NCBI RefSeq assembly: GCF_001887355.1
Contig: NZ_MPIN01000011.1
Span: 249,170 to 313,169 of the forward strand
Length of the DNA: 64,000 nt
Source of the DNA: Cystobacter ferrugineus
Lineage (GTDB): Bacteria > Myxococcota > Myxococcia > Myxococcales > Myxococcaceae
Direction of reading: 5' to 3'
Part shown: piece by piece, positions 53,500 through 61,404 of the stretch
How positions within the stretch are numbered: the stretch's first letter is position 1
Layout of the letters: every line of letters starts with the position of its first letter
Notes under the pieces: model-generated
Databases searched by the model: none
Seen by the model: the letters and a program-made list of their open reading frames with translations, nothing else
What the model was told of the DNA's origin: nothing
Made by a program: the position numbers and the translations under genes

Positions 53500-54755
53500 G
53501 GGGTGAGGTCCGCCTGTTGCTCGGGCGCCACGGGGGACTGCCCGAGGCTGGCCATGTAGCCCTCGTAGAAGTGGGGCCCGAAGGGCACGGAGAAGAGCTT
53601 GTCCCGGAAGGCGTCCTCCAGGGCACCGCGTGCCGCGAAGGACTGCTCGCGCCAGGCGAGGCTCCTCGCGTCCACCACCGCTCCCGCGCGGACGAACTGG
53701 AAGGGCGCCTCGCGCCCCGGGGCGCGCAGGAAGTAGCCCCGGCCCGGTGGCAGCCCCAGCACCAGCGAGCGCTCGCGCTCCTTGTTCAGCTCCGCCACGC
53801 GGATGCCCCGCGCGTCCTCCACCCACACGCGGCCCTCCAGTCCCGGCGTCAGCAGGAGGAAGCCCAGGCCCGTGCGGTGGCTCAGGTCCACCAGCGGCGC
53901 CGCCCGGTCGAGCGCGGGTGGTTGGATGGACACCTCCAGCCGGCCACGCACATCGTTCACGCCCTGGTTGGCCGCGGCGATGAAGGCCTGCAACTCCGAG
54001 TACTCCACCCGTCCGTCCGCGTTGACGTCCGCGGCGCCCGCGAGCGCCGACAACACCTGGTGGCTGAAGACGCCCGAGCGGATGGCGCTCCACTCGTGGC
54101 TCTCCTGCTCGCGCGAGGTGGACAGCACGGTGCCCACATGCGGGTAGCGCGTCAGCTCGCGCGTGGCCAGCCGCTCGCGCACCGCCTCCACCCGGGCGGG
54201 GGCCATGGGCAGGGCGCCGCGCGAGTGGACGAAGTAGTACGAATCACACGCGTCCACGATGAGGTGGACGAGCGACGCCTGGCTCGGCGCGAGCACCTGG
54301 TTGTAGAGGTCCGTGCGGGTGAAGGCCCCATCCAGCAGGCTCACCGCGCCCTCGCCGGCGGCGCCCCGCTGACCATGGCCCGTGAAGATGAAGTAGAGCA
54401 CCGGGATGTCGCCGCGTGCCTTGTCCTCGGCCATGCGTGCATTGAGCCGGCCGAGGGCCTGCTGGAGCGAGGCGCGGGTGGGCGGCGCCGTGCGGGCGGC
54501 GAGTCCCGGGTGCAGCGCCTGCGTCTCGGCGTCCAGGACGCTCAGCAACACCGTCTCCCTGGCGCGTGGGGAGAGCAGCTCGTAGTAGCGCGCCCCGTCG
54601 TCGTCGGCGTAGCGCAGCGGGGCCTGCCGGGGCTCGGTCCCGATGTTGTTGGCGAGGATGAGCGCGTAGGTGACGCGCTCGGGCGCGGCACTCGCGGTGG
54701 TTCCAACCAGGAGCGTCGCCCACCCCATCACCAGAGCGCATCGGAGCAATCGCAT
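53496..54755 (-). CDS. Secreted caspase-like (C14/metacaspase) protease
   Basis: A 419-residue protein with a Sec signal (MRLLRCALVMGWATLLVGTT, cleavage near ASA-A). The caspase-fold domain (about 28-235) has the catalytic dyad His127 in IFTGHGQRG and Cys170 in LIVDACDSYYF. An EF-hand-like loop DVNADGRVEYSE (243-254) follows, then a C-terminal beta domain (about 270-400). ATG 54755 is chosen because the signal begins there; the frame opens 69 codons further upstream. First gene of a three-gene operon and divergent from an ECF sigma gene. The family cleaves after Arg/Lys or Asp; the target is unknown. Confidence 0.87.
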   Translation of the reverse strand: MRLLRCALVMGWATLLVGTTASAAPERVTYALILANNIGTEPRQAPLRYADDDGARYYELLSPRARETVLLSVLDAETQALHPGLAARTAPPTRASLQQALGRLNARMAEDKARGDIPVLYFIFTGHGQRGAAGEGAVSLLDGAFTRTDLYNQVLAPSQASLVHLIVDACDSYYFVHSRGALPMAPARVEAVRERLATRELTRYPHVGTVLSTSREQESHEWSAIRSGVFSHQVLSALAGAADVNADGRVEYSELQAFIAAANQGVNDVRGRLEVSIQPPALDRAAPLVDLSHRTGLGFLLLTPGLEGRVWVEDARGIRVAELNKERERSLVLGLPPGRGYFLRAPGREAPFQFVRAGAVVDARSLAWREQSFAARGALEDAFRDKLFSVPFGPHFYEGYMASLGQSPVAPEQQADLTP

Positions 54756-54946
54756 GCGCGGGGGAGTGTCCCTGGGAGGTAGGGGGCGGGGCAAGGGACC
54801 CCGTGTCATGGAGACAAGCCTGTGTGAGCTGGCGAGCGGGCAGGCGTTTTTCTCGCGGGGGGACGATCCAATCCACATGTCCACGCGCAACAGCGAGAGA
54901 GCGTCAGGGGTGACGCGGGAGGCCGGGCACGGTAAGTCGCCGAGGG

Positions 54947-55570
54947 ATGGAGTGGGACACACGGACGTTGCAGGCCTTTCGGGACGGGGACCCGGAGACG
55001 ATGGGACGGGTGTACCGGGCCCATGCGGAGGCGTTGGCGCGGGTGCTGCGGGGCATGGTCTGGCGGGCGCGAGGCCAGGCAGGGGCCTGGGAGGTGGAGA
55101 ACACGGTGCTGGAGACCTTCGCCCGGGCCTTCGAGCCGAGGACGCGCGGGGCCTATGACGGGGTGCGCCCCTATGGGCACTTCCTCATGGGGATCGCGCG
55201 CAACGTGCTGCTGGAGCAGTCGCGGCAGCGCGAGGTGGCGGTGGGGTTGGAGCCCTTCGAGCAGGTGGGCGAGGTGCCGGAGGAGGGCGAGGGCGCGGCG
55301 CGGGCCTGGGAGGACCGGGAGGTGGAGGAGTTGCTCGCGCGCTTCAAGACGGAGCTGTCGGCGGAGGAGCGCCAGCTCTTCGAGCTGCGCTTCGGCGAGG
55401 AGGGCATTGCCCAGGAGGGCGCGGCCGAGCGCCTGGGCCTGACGCGCATCCAGGTGCGGCGCCGGGAGTTGGGGTTGAAGACGCGGCTGCTCGAGTTCCT
55501 GCAGGCGCGCGGCTACCTGGAGGGTTTGGAAGTGAAGGGGTGGAGTTTCCTCAAGCGGCGGGACCAGTGA
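54947..55570 (+). CDS. ECF-type RNA polymerase sigma factor
   Basis: A 207-residue sigma-70 family protein. Region 2 spans about 10-95 (DPETMGRVYRAHAEALARVL; FLMGIARNVLLEQSRQRE) and region 4 about 135-195 (LSAEERQLFELRFGEEGI..., an HTH ending in TRIQVRRRELGLKTRL). The DNA-recognition helix is atypical but in the right place. It is coupled by TGATG to a zinc-finger anti-sigma gene. A 191-base gap separates it from the divergent caspase operon, which may be its target. Confidence 0.88.
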   Translation: MEWDTRTLQAFRDGDPETMGRVYRAHAEALARVLRGMVWRARGQAGAWEVENTVLETFARAFEPRTRGAYDGVRPYGHFLMGIARNVLLEQSRQREVAVGLEPFEQVGEVPEEGEGAARAWEDREVEELLARFKTELSAEERQLFELRFGEEGIAQEGAAERLGLTRIQVRRRELGLKTRLLEFLQARGYLEGLEVKGWSFLKRRDQ

Positions 55571-56322
55571 TGACGACGTGTGGAGACCGACAGGCGAAGC
55601 AGGCGCTGCGGGCGCTCTTCGAGGAGACGCTGGACGCGGAGGGCTTCGCCCGGTTGCGCTCGCACGTGGCCGGGTGCGGCGAGTGCCGCGAGGCCTATGA
55701 GCGGCTGGCGCGGGTGGAGTCGGCGCTGGCGCAACGCGCGCTGCCCGAGAACCGGCGGGACCTGTTGGAGCAGGAGTTGTTCGCGCGGCTGTTCCAAGCG
55801 CCTCGGCCCGTCCGCTCTCCCGCGCCCGTGCGCCGGCGCTTCTCGCTGCCCTCGTTCTGGGGGCCGTTGCTGGCGGGCCTGGCGCTGGCCTCGGTGGCGG
55901 TGGTGTGGGTGGTGCCCCGCCCGCGCGCCCCGGACTCCGAATGGAGCGCGCGTGGAAGCGCGGCGCCGAGCGCCTGGGGGGTCCGGGCCTTCTGCGTGGG
56001 GCCGGAGGGCGGCGTGCGCGAGGAGGCGCGCTCCGGCGAGGCGCTCGCATGTGGCGAGGGGAGCGCGGTGCAGTTCAGCTACACGGCGCCCGAGGCGGCG
56101 CTGCTCACGGTGGAGACGGTCTCCGCCTCGGGCGAGCCCCTGCGCTTCTTCCCGGCGGAGGGCAGCGCCAAGGAGGTCGCCGCGGGGGTGGATGTGCCGC
56201 TGCCCTACAGCACCCCGGTCCAGGGCGGCTGGCTGTCCGGGCCCCTGGAGGTGCGCGCGAGCTTCTCGGATGCGCGGGGCCGGGTGCTGTCCCAGACGCG
56301 CCTCACGCTCGTGCCTCGTTAG
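55570..56322 (+). CDS. Zinc-finger transmembrane anti-sigma factor
   Basis: A 250-residue protein. The cytoplasmic N-terminus has the ZAS motif HxxxCxxC (H32, C36, C39 in SHVAGCGEC) that binds the ECF sigma. One transmembrane helix follows (about 93-113, FWGPLLAGLALASVAVVWVV). The periplasmic domain (about 115-250) is DUF4384-like and beta-rich, with two Cys. It starts in a TGATG overlap with the sigma gene, which argues for 1:1 production. Its periplasmic part is positioned to sense an envelope signal, possibly proteolysis by the divergent caspase-like protein (inference). Confidence 0.85.
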   Translation: MTTCGDRQAKQALRALFEETLDAEGFARLRSHVAGCGECREAYERLARVESALAQRALPENRRDLLEQELFARLFQAPRPVRSPAPVRRRFSLPSFWGPLLAGLALASVAVVWVVPRPRAPDSEWSARGSAAPSAWGVRAFCVGPEGGVREEARSGEALACGEGSAVQFSYTAPEAALLTVETVSASGEPLRFFPAEGSAKEVAAGVDVPLPYSTPVQGGWLSGPLEVRASFSDARGRVLSQTRLTLVPR

Positions 56323-56325
56323 GGC

Positions 56326-56826
56326 TCAGGAGATCTCGACGACGGCCTCTCCGGGGAAGGGCAGCTCGTCACAGTTGTCGTCCGGCCGAGCATCCGCCCG
56401 GCCCAGCACGAGGAAGTCCGTCACGGTGTCCAGCGCGATGGCCGGGTGATGCCAGGTGCCCGGCGCGTAGTTCACTCCCTGATGTCCGTTGGTGACGAAC
56501 ACCCGCAGGGTCGCGGGGTCTGGAGCGTCATGGCCATGAGCCACCACGACGAGAAAGGGCAGGCCTCCGATGGGTAGGAAGAGCTGGGAAGACATCGGAT
56601 GGCGCTCCAGCCGGGTGCAGCGCAAGGGCAGGCGTGCGGGTTGGACGCGGAAGAGGCTCAGCAGCGCGCGTCCTCCATTCTTGTCGAGCGCGAGGGACGC
56701 CACGTCATCGAAGCGCCAGGCCGTGCCGCTGTTGATGAGGCGCCCGCCCTGCTCGGGCACTTCCACCACGTCGCCAAATCCCGCGAAGGCCGCCGCCGTC
56801 AATGCTTCCCGCTTCGGTCGGATCAT
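56326..56826 (-). CDS. allA: Ureidoglycolate lyase
   Basis: A 166-residue protein matching AllA, which splits ureidoglycolate to glyoxylate and urea in allantoin breakdown. Family signatures are FAGFGDVVEVPEQGG near the N-terminus, LERHPMSSQLFLPI, and GVNYAPGTWHHPAIAL with the His pair. Length equals E. coli AllA (160). No other allantoin genes are adjacent. It ends three bases from the anti-sigma gene's stop, on the opposite strand. Confidence 0.88.
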   Translation of the reverse strand: MIRPKREALTAAAFAGFGDVVEVPEQGGRLINSGTAWRFDDVASLALDKNGGRALLSLFRVQPARLPLRCTRLERHPMSSQLFLPIGGLPFLVVVAHGHDAPDPATLRVFVTNGHQGVNYAPGTWHHPAIALDTVTDFLVLGRADARPDDNCDELPFPGEAVVEIS

Positions 56827-56923
56827 CGCGCCGACAGTGCATGACCCCTACCCGGAGCGCAAGCCAGGGGACCACGGGAGGGCGCGGGGGTGGACAGCCT
56901 CCGCGGCCGGGCCAGGAGCGGGC

Positions 56924-57277
56924 ATGCGGGTCGGGAACGCGCCACCCCAGAGCATTCTCCTCGTCGATGACAGCCCGGAGGAGTTCGCGGCGCTGGAGGC
57001 CAGCCTCGCGCCGCTCGGCCAACGCCTGGTCCGCGCCTGCTCCGGCCAGGAGGCCCTCAAGAAGATCCTCGTCGAGGACTTCGCGTGCATCCTGTTGGAC
57101 GCGCGGATGCCCGGGTTGGATGGCCGGGAGACGGCGGTGTTCATCCAGGCCCTGGAGCGCACCCGTCATGTTCCGCTCCTCTTCCTGACGGAGGGCGAGT
57201 GTGCGGTCCACGCTCGAGGAGGGCACGACGTTCACCGTGCGCGTTCCCCGGACAGGTGGTTGATTCGTCCTCGGTGA
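56924..57277 (+). pseudogene. Remnant of a hybrid histidine kinase (receiver N-half joined to kinase C-end)
   Basis: A 117-codon frame starting at ATG 56924 (AGGAG upstream). Residues 1-92 are a receiver domain: ILLVDDSPEEF, phosphoacceptor Asp in CILLDARMPGLDG, and VPLLFLTE in strand beta4. It breaks off before the conserved Lys and helix 5. From about 57200 the sequence instead encodes, in another frame (57201-57263), VRSTLEEGTTFTVRVPR then a stop, which is the normal last strand of a histidine kinase ATPase domain. The simplest reading is an internal deletion of everything between, with a frame change at the join. The truncated receiver may still be translated. Confidence 0.75.
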
Positions 57278-57299
57278 TGCTTCCCAATGGGTGGTTCTC

Positions 57300-59447
57300 A
57301 TGTGGAGACGCACCCATTCGCCCGTCACCGGAAGGCTCCCCGTCACGAGGTCCTTGTGGGCCCTGGCGGTGCTCCTGTTCCTCGCGGGGTGTGCCACGGG
57401 GGCTCCGCCCGGCGGACTGACGAATGGCCTGGTGCTGTCCGCGGGGATGGGAGGCGCGGGTGGCTTCTCCGTCCGGATGAGCGGGCGGGGGGAGGCGCTC
57501 ACGTGTGGAGGGGTGGCCATGCCTCCGGACTGGCCCGACTTGTCCTCCGGCGATGCGGAGGCGCTGTTGGCGCCCTTGCTGAAGTGTCCCTCGCCTGGCG
57601 ACTACGTGGCGTTGCAGCAGCGGGTGGACATGCCCCGGCTGGTGGAGGCGTTGGATGACTGGCGTGCCATGCGGCTGGCGGCCCTGGGCCCCGTGCGCGC
57701 GGATGCCGTCGGAGTCCTCAACGCCAAACGCGTCTCCTTCCTGCTCGCCGCGGCCGAGCGTTATGGCCTGCCGTACGCCGAGGTGTTCACCCTCTACGTG
57801 CTGCACGCGGCCCATGATGACGAAGTGGACGCGGTGCTGCGGTGGCTGGCCCGTGACAAGCAGTTGGGGCGGACGTTGGGACTCATGCCCGTGGTGCGCG
57901 AGGAACTGGCGGGGCGAGGCTTGGTGCTGTCGGCCTATGCGGAGCGGGGCGAGCAGGCGGGGGACGTGCTGCGGGGGCTGGGCCGCGCGGCGCGGGATGC
58001 GCTGTCCACGAGTCAGGCGAGTGACGGCCTGCGCTACATGGAGATGGCCGAGCGGCGGGGGCAGTTGCCCGGGCCCTACCAGGACGCGCTGCACGAGGTG
58101 GAGCAGGAGCTGGCGTGGCGGCACTTCGCTCCGGGAAGCGTGGTGGTGGGGAGCCTCGACGCGGCGACGTTCGGCGTGCCGCTGGGATTCTTCTACCTGG
58201 TGGTGGGCACGGGCGAGGGCCTGTCCTCGCTGTCGCGGGGGGAGTACGAGCAGGCCACGCGTGAACTGGCTCCGGCGGCGCTGCTGGTGGGCGTGTACGC
58301 GGGAGGACGGGGCATTCGCGCCCTGGGGGTGGTGCGAGGGGGGCGTCTGGAGGCGTGTCTTGCGTTGTTGCGAGAACTGGGGAGGCAGTGGGAGGCGCGG
58401 CTGGGAGTGGAGGGGGCGCGGGAGTTGCTGCGGGACATCCGGGCGCGGAGGGAAGCGGCCCACTTCGTGGCCCTGGGAGGCGCGGACGCGGCACTGGCGT
58501 TGCGTGAGGCGCGGGGGGATGTGGCCCGGGCGCAGGTGTGGCTGTCCCAGGCGAAACCCCAGCGCGCTGGCGGCGGCACGGGGAGTGGCTCCAGGCACGT
58601 GGCCTCGGCGGCGGATGGCACGGCACGCCCCACGCCGACGCGGGCGCTGGCCGCCGAGCGCACCGGGAGCATGGCCTCGCTGGTGGACGAGGCGGAGGGC
58701 CTCACGCGGGAGGTGGTGGAGGCTCGGTTGGCGTTGGTGGAACTCGACGCCGAGGGCCCGCGCCTGTTCAGGGACGTGGCTGTGTTGGAGCGGCAGCGGC
58801 CCTCGTTGGAGGCTCCGCCGCCCGGAGCGGAAGGAAACCTGCTTTGGGGCGAGTACGTCGCCTACCGAGAGAAGCGGCTCGGGGAACTCAAGCAGGGCAA
58901 GGCGGTTGAAGGGCCTCTGCGGTGGGAGGGCTATGCGCGGATGCGGAGGGGATTCGCCCGGGGGCTGGCCTTCGAGAGCCTCATGGTGGACAGGCTGCGG
59001 GCCGACGCGGCCCTGCCCCGGACCGAGCGCCGCTTCCTCGGGGATTTCGACCAGCCGCGCATCGAGAGGTGGGTGGGCGTGTGGAAGCACGAGAGCGGCT
59101 TGCGCTTCGCGGATGTGCTCGTCATCGAAGAGGGTCCCAGTGCTGGACGGCCCCCTCGCGTGGAGACGCTCAGCTTCAAGAGCCGCGACATGAAGGGATG
59201 GGAAGATAAGGCCATGGAAGCGCAGATGAAGGCGGATGCGAGAGAATCCCTGATGTACTACGGTGGGAGTTTGGACATCCGTCGGCCCTCCCTCCAATCC
59301 CTTCTGCGCGGGGGGAGCAAGGTGCCGGTTCAAAGGGTTCGTCTCATCTACGAGAAAGGCCAGCTCGATCCCATGAAGACAATCGAATTGAATAAGGCCA
59401 TGCGCAGGGTCGAGAAGGTTTCGGGGGTGGAGGTGTCGTCCCAATGA
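57300..59447 (+). CDS. Large lipoprotein toxin (SitA-like) with C-terminal nuclease-like domain
   Basis: A 715-residue lipoprotein; lipobox LAGC (Cys about 31). The N-terminal about 350 residues form a helical body with hydrophobic segments (GFFYLVVGTGEG, ALLVGVYAGGRGIRALG), followed by an Arg/Ala-rich helical region and a linker (about 420-460). The last about 130 residues are a compact alpha/beta domain. FADVLVIEEG (Asp605) and VETLSFKSR (Glu622, Lys627) resemble a PD-(D/E)xK restriction-endonuclease-fold toxin (fold inference). Myxobacterial SitA toxins are lipoproteins passed to neighbours by outer membrane exchange, each with a downstream immunity gene. The stop overlaps the next gene by ATGA, as expected. 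From about 59190 the DNA looks less GC-biased than upstream. Confidence 0.68.
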   Translation: MWRRTHSPVTGRLPVTRSLWALAVLLFLAGCATGAPPGGLTNGLVLSAGMGGAGGFSVRMSGRGEALTCGGVAMPPDWPDLSSGDAEALLAPLLKCPSPGDYVALQQRVDMPRLVEALDDWRAMRLAALGPVRADAVGVLNAKRVSFLLAAAERYGLPYAEVFTLYVLHAAHDDEVDAVLRWLARDKQLGRTLGLMPVVREELAGRGLVLSAYAERGEQAGDVLRGLGRAARDALSTSQASDGLRYMEMAERRGQLPGPYQDALHEVEQELAWRHFAPGSVVVGSLDAATFGVPLGFFYLVVGTGEGLSSLSRGEYEQATRELAPAALLVGVYAGGRGIRALGVVRGGRLEACLALLRELGRQWEARLGVEGARELLRDIRARREAAHFVALGGADAALALREARGDVARAQVWLSQAKPQRAGGGTGSGSRHVASAADGTARPTPTRALAAERTGSMASLVDEAEGLTREVVEARLALVELDAEGPRLFRDVAVLERQRPSLEAPPPGAEGNLLWGEYVAYREKRLGELKQGKAVEGPLRWEGYARMRRGFARGLAFESLMVDRLRADAALPRTERRFLGDFDQPRIERWVGVWKHESGLRFADVLVIEEGPSAGRPPRVETLSFKSRDMKGWEDKAMEAQMKADARESLMYYGGSLDIRRPSLQSLLRGGSKVPVQRVRLIYEKGQLDPMKTIELNKAMRRVEKVSGVEVSSQ

Positions 59448-60790
59448 AGCGACTGAAGTTTTACGACGTGAAAGAGGAGGACTACCTCCGACTTACGTTT
59501 GAGAGCACCTTCGGCTCGCGGGTCTCGCTGGAGAGCGAACTGGAGCCTTTTCTCCAAACGCTTGAGGAGTACGCAGGCGGATGGATGCCAGACGTCGTTG
59601 AAGGCAAGCGGCGACGTAAATACAACCGCACCGCCATCTGGAAGGCATTGGAAGAGGAGCGTGACGGAGACTTCGCGACAATTGGCTTCTACCGTACGAA
59701 ATGGCCCGCGCTGGACATGACGCTCCGGCTCCGGTTTCCGCCGCGGGTTCCCGAACTGGACATTACCATCAAGGTGAAGCCGCTCTCCTTCTTCACCGAG
59801 GAGGAGCGCTGCCGGCCATTCGTGGAGATGGTGCGTGCCTGGGCTTGTCGCTACTTGGTCTCTCGTGCCGCGGCCCAAAGTTCCGATGACGAGGAGCTAT
59901 CGGGTTCCCCTCGCTTCGGCCGGGATATGCAGACGTCCATTCGAGACGGGTTCGACAAGATCTACGAGGTGTCCTGGCTCAACGTCTTCGGCCCGAAGCT
60001 GGTGGAATCCGTGGGCCGTGAGCGCATGCTGTCCACGCCGGCCTGGCGGGTGGAGGAGTTGCCCAACGGCTCCGTCCTCCTGGTGACGTGGCCCACGCCG
60101 GCCGACTTCGCCAGCGACGAGGCCCGTCTCGCCCAGGCCCGTGCCCATGTGCACCTCCGGCCGGACCTGGACTTCGACACCGTGCTGCGCGGCCTGCGCG
60201 AGCGCAGCGCCATGCTCGCTCCCGTGGAGCCCCGCTTCCCTCCAGACGTGGAACCGTTCCTCTCGCGCGTGGTGGAGCGCATCTCCAGTCACGTGCGCTC
60301 GCGCAAGATCGCCGAGTTCAACGCCTGGCATCCGCCCGAACCGGACGAGTGGCGCCCCGCCGCCGACGCCCTGCCGCTAGACGTGGATGACGTGGAGCGT
60401 GCTCGCGCGCACTACCGCTACCTCGCCGAGCACCTGGTGGCGCTGCTGCACACGAAGGTGCCCTCCGTCTTCGACACGACGCCCGAGTCCCTCTCGGACG
60501 TGGACTACCAGTTCTGGCATCAGGAGTTCCCGCGCGTCTTCGAGCGGCAGAACATCGACACGCTCGCGGTGCCCGCCATCGGCGCGTACCTGGGTGAGGT
60601 GCTGGTGCGCCACCTCGGGGGCCAGTGGATACCGCGCCAGAAGCTGGAGGAGGCCCAGGTGCGCGTGGGGGACCGGGTGTGGCTGCCCTTCGTCCGGGCC
60701 TGGCGCTACATGCGCACCTGTCAGTCGCTGCTGGACTTCTCCCTCACCCAGCTCTACCGCGTCGCCGAGCGGCACCGCGCCGCCGGGTGA
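59444..60790 (+). CDS. Immunity-like protein paired with the lipoprotein toxin
   Basis: A 448-residue soluble protein, translationally coupled (ATGA) to the toxin-like gene. Residues 1 to about 235 look like a toxin-immunity domain (acidic, FYDVKEEDYLRLTFESTFG; MTLRLRFPPRVPELDITIKV; VLLVTWPTPADF). Residues about 245-448 form a second domain (DFDTVLRGLRERSAML ... GAYLGEVLVRHLGGQW ... YMRTCQSLLDFSLTQLYRV) whose core motif also occurs in the small protein at 11277. Codon bias is weaker in the first 150 codons than afterwards, consistent with a chimera. Assignment as immunity rests on gene order and overlap. Alternative: a regulator or unrelated downstream gene. Confidence 0.6.
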   Translation: MKRLKFYDVKEEDYLRLTFESTFGSRVSLESELEPFLQTLEEYAGGWMPDVVEGKRRRKYNRTAIWKALEEERDGDFATIGFYRTKWPALDMTLRLRFPPRVPELDITIKVKPLSFFTEEERCRPFVEMVRAWACRYLVSRAAAQSSDDEELSGSPRFGRDMQTSIRDGFDKIYEVSWLNVFGPKLVESVGRERMLSTPAWRVEELPNGSVLLVTWPTPADFASDEARLAQARAHVHLRPDLDFDTVLRGLRERSAMLAPVEPRFPPDVEPFLSRVVERISSHVRSRKIAEFNAWHPPEPDEWRPAADALPLDVDDVERARAHYRYLAEHLVALLHTKVPSVFDTTPESLSDVDYQFWHQEFPRVFERQNIDTLAVPAIGAYLGEVLVRHLGGQWIPRQKLEEAQVRVGDRVWLPFVRAWRYMRTCQSLLDFSLTQLYRVAERHRAAG

Positions 60791-60863
60791 CATCTGGCGT
60801 GGCGGCGGCACGCCCTGGTGTACATACAACCCCCAGGCGAGCCGGTTCCCCCGGGAGGCGTGA

Positions 60864-61295
60864 GTGAGCACCTCGAAGCACCTGCTGTTCTTCGATGGCG
60901 TCTGCGTGCTGTGCAACCACACGGTCCACTTCATCCACGCGCGCGACCGCCAGGACGTCTTCCTCTTCGCCCAGCTCCAGGGCTCGCTCGCCCGGGACCT
61001 CCTCGCCCGCCACGGCAAGGACGCGGCCGCCCTGGATGGGGTGTACCTCCTGGCCGACCGGGGCTCCGCGAACGAACGGCTCCTCTGGAAATATGCCGCC
61101 GTGCGGTTCGTGTTGCGTCAACTCGGCGGCGCGTGGAAGGGGCTGTCCGTGCTCATGGGTGTGCTCCCCGCGCGCGTGGGCGATTTCTTCTATGACCTGG
61201 TGGCGGGCAACCGCTACCGGCTCGTGGGCAAGTACGAGCAGTGCCCGCTCCCGCCTCCCGAGCTGCGGCGGAAGTTCGTGGCCGACGGAGAGTAG
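60864..61295 (+). CDS. DCC-family thiol-disulfide oxidoreductase-like protein (DUF393)
   Basis: A 143-residue protein with the DCC motif [10 protein letters not shown] (DGxCxxC, about residues 9-18) of a thioredoxin-like family, followed by [13 protein letters not shown] and the [16 protein letters not shown] tail. Role unknown, presumably redox. The GTG at 60864 is preceded by GGAGG at five bases. It is separated from the immunity-like gene by 73 bases on the same strand. Confidence 0.85.
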   Translation: MSTSKHLLFFDGVCVLCNHTVHFIHARDRQDVFLFAQLQGSLARDLLARHGKDAAALDGVYLLADRGSANERLLWKYAAVRFVLRQLGGAWKGLSVLMGVLPARVGDFFYDLVAGNRYRLVGKYEQCPLPPPELRRKFVADGE

Positions 61296-61404
61296 GGCGA
61301 GCGCCCGGCCGTCCGTCCGCAGAGCACCCGGCACTCACGGCGCAGGAACGAACCCAAGGCTCCACGGGGTTGGGAACAAGCCTCACCTCTTGCCAGGAGC
61401 CGCC

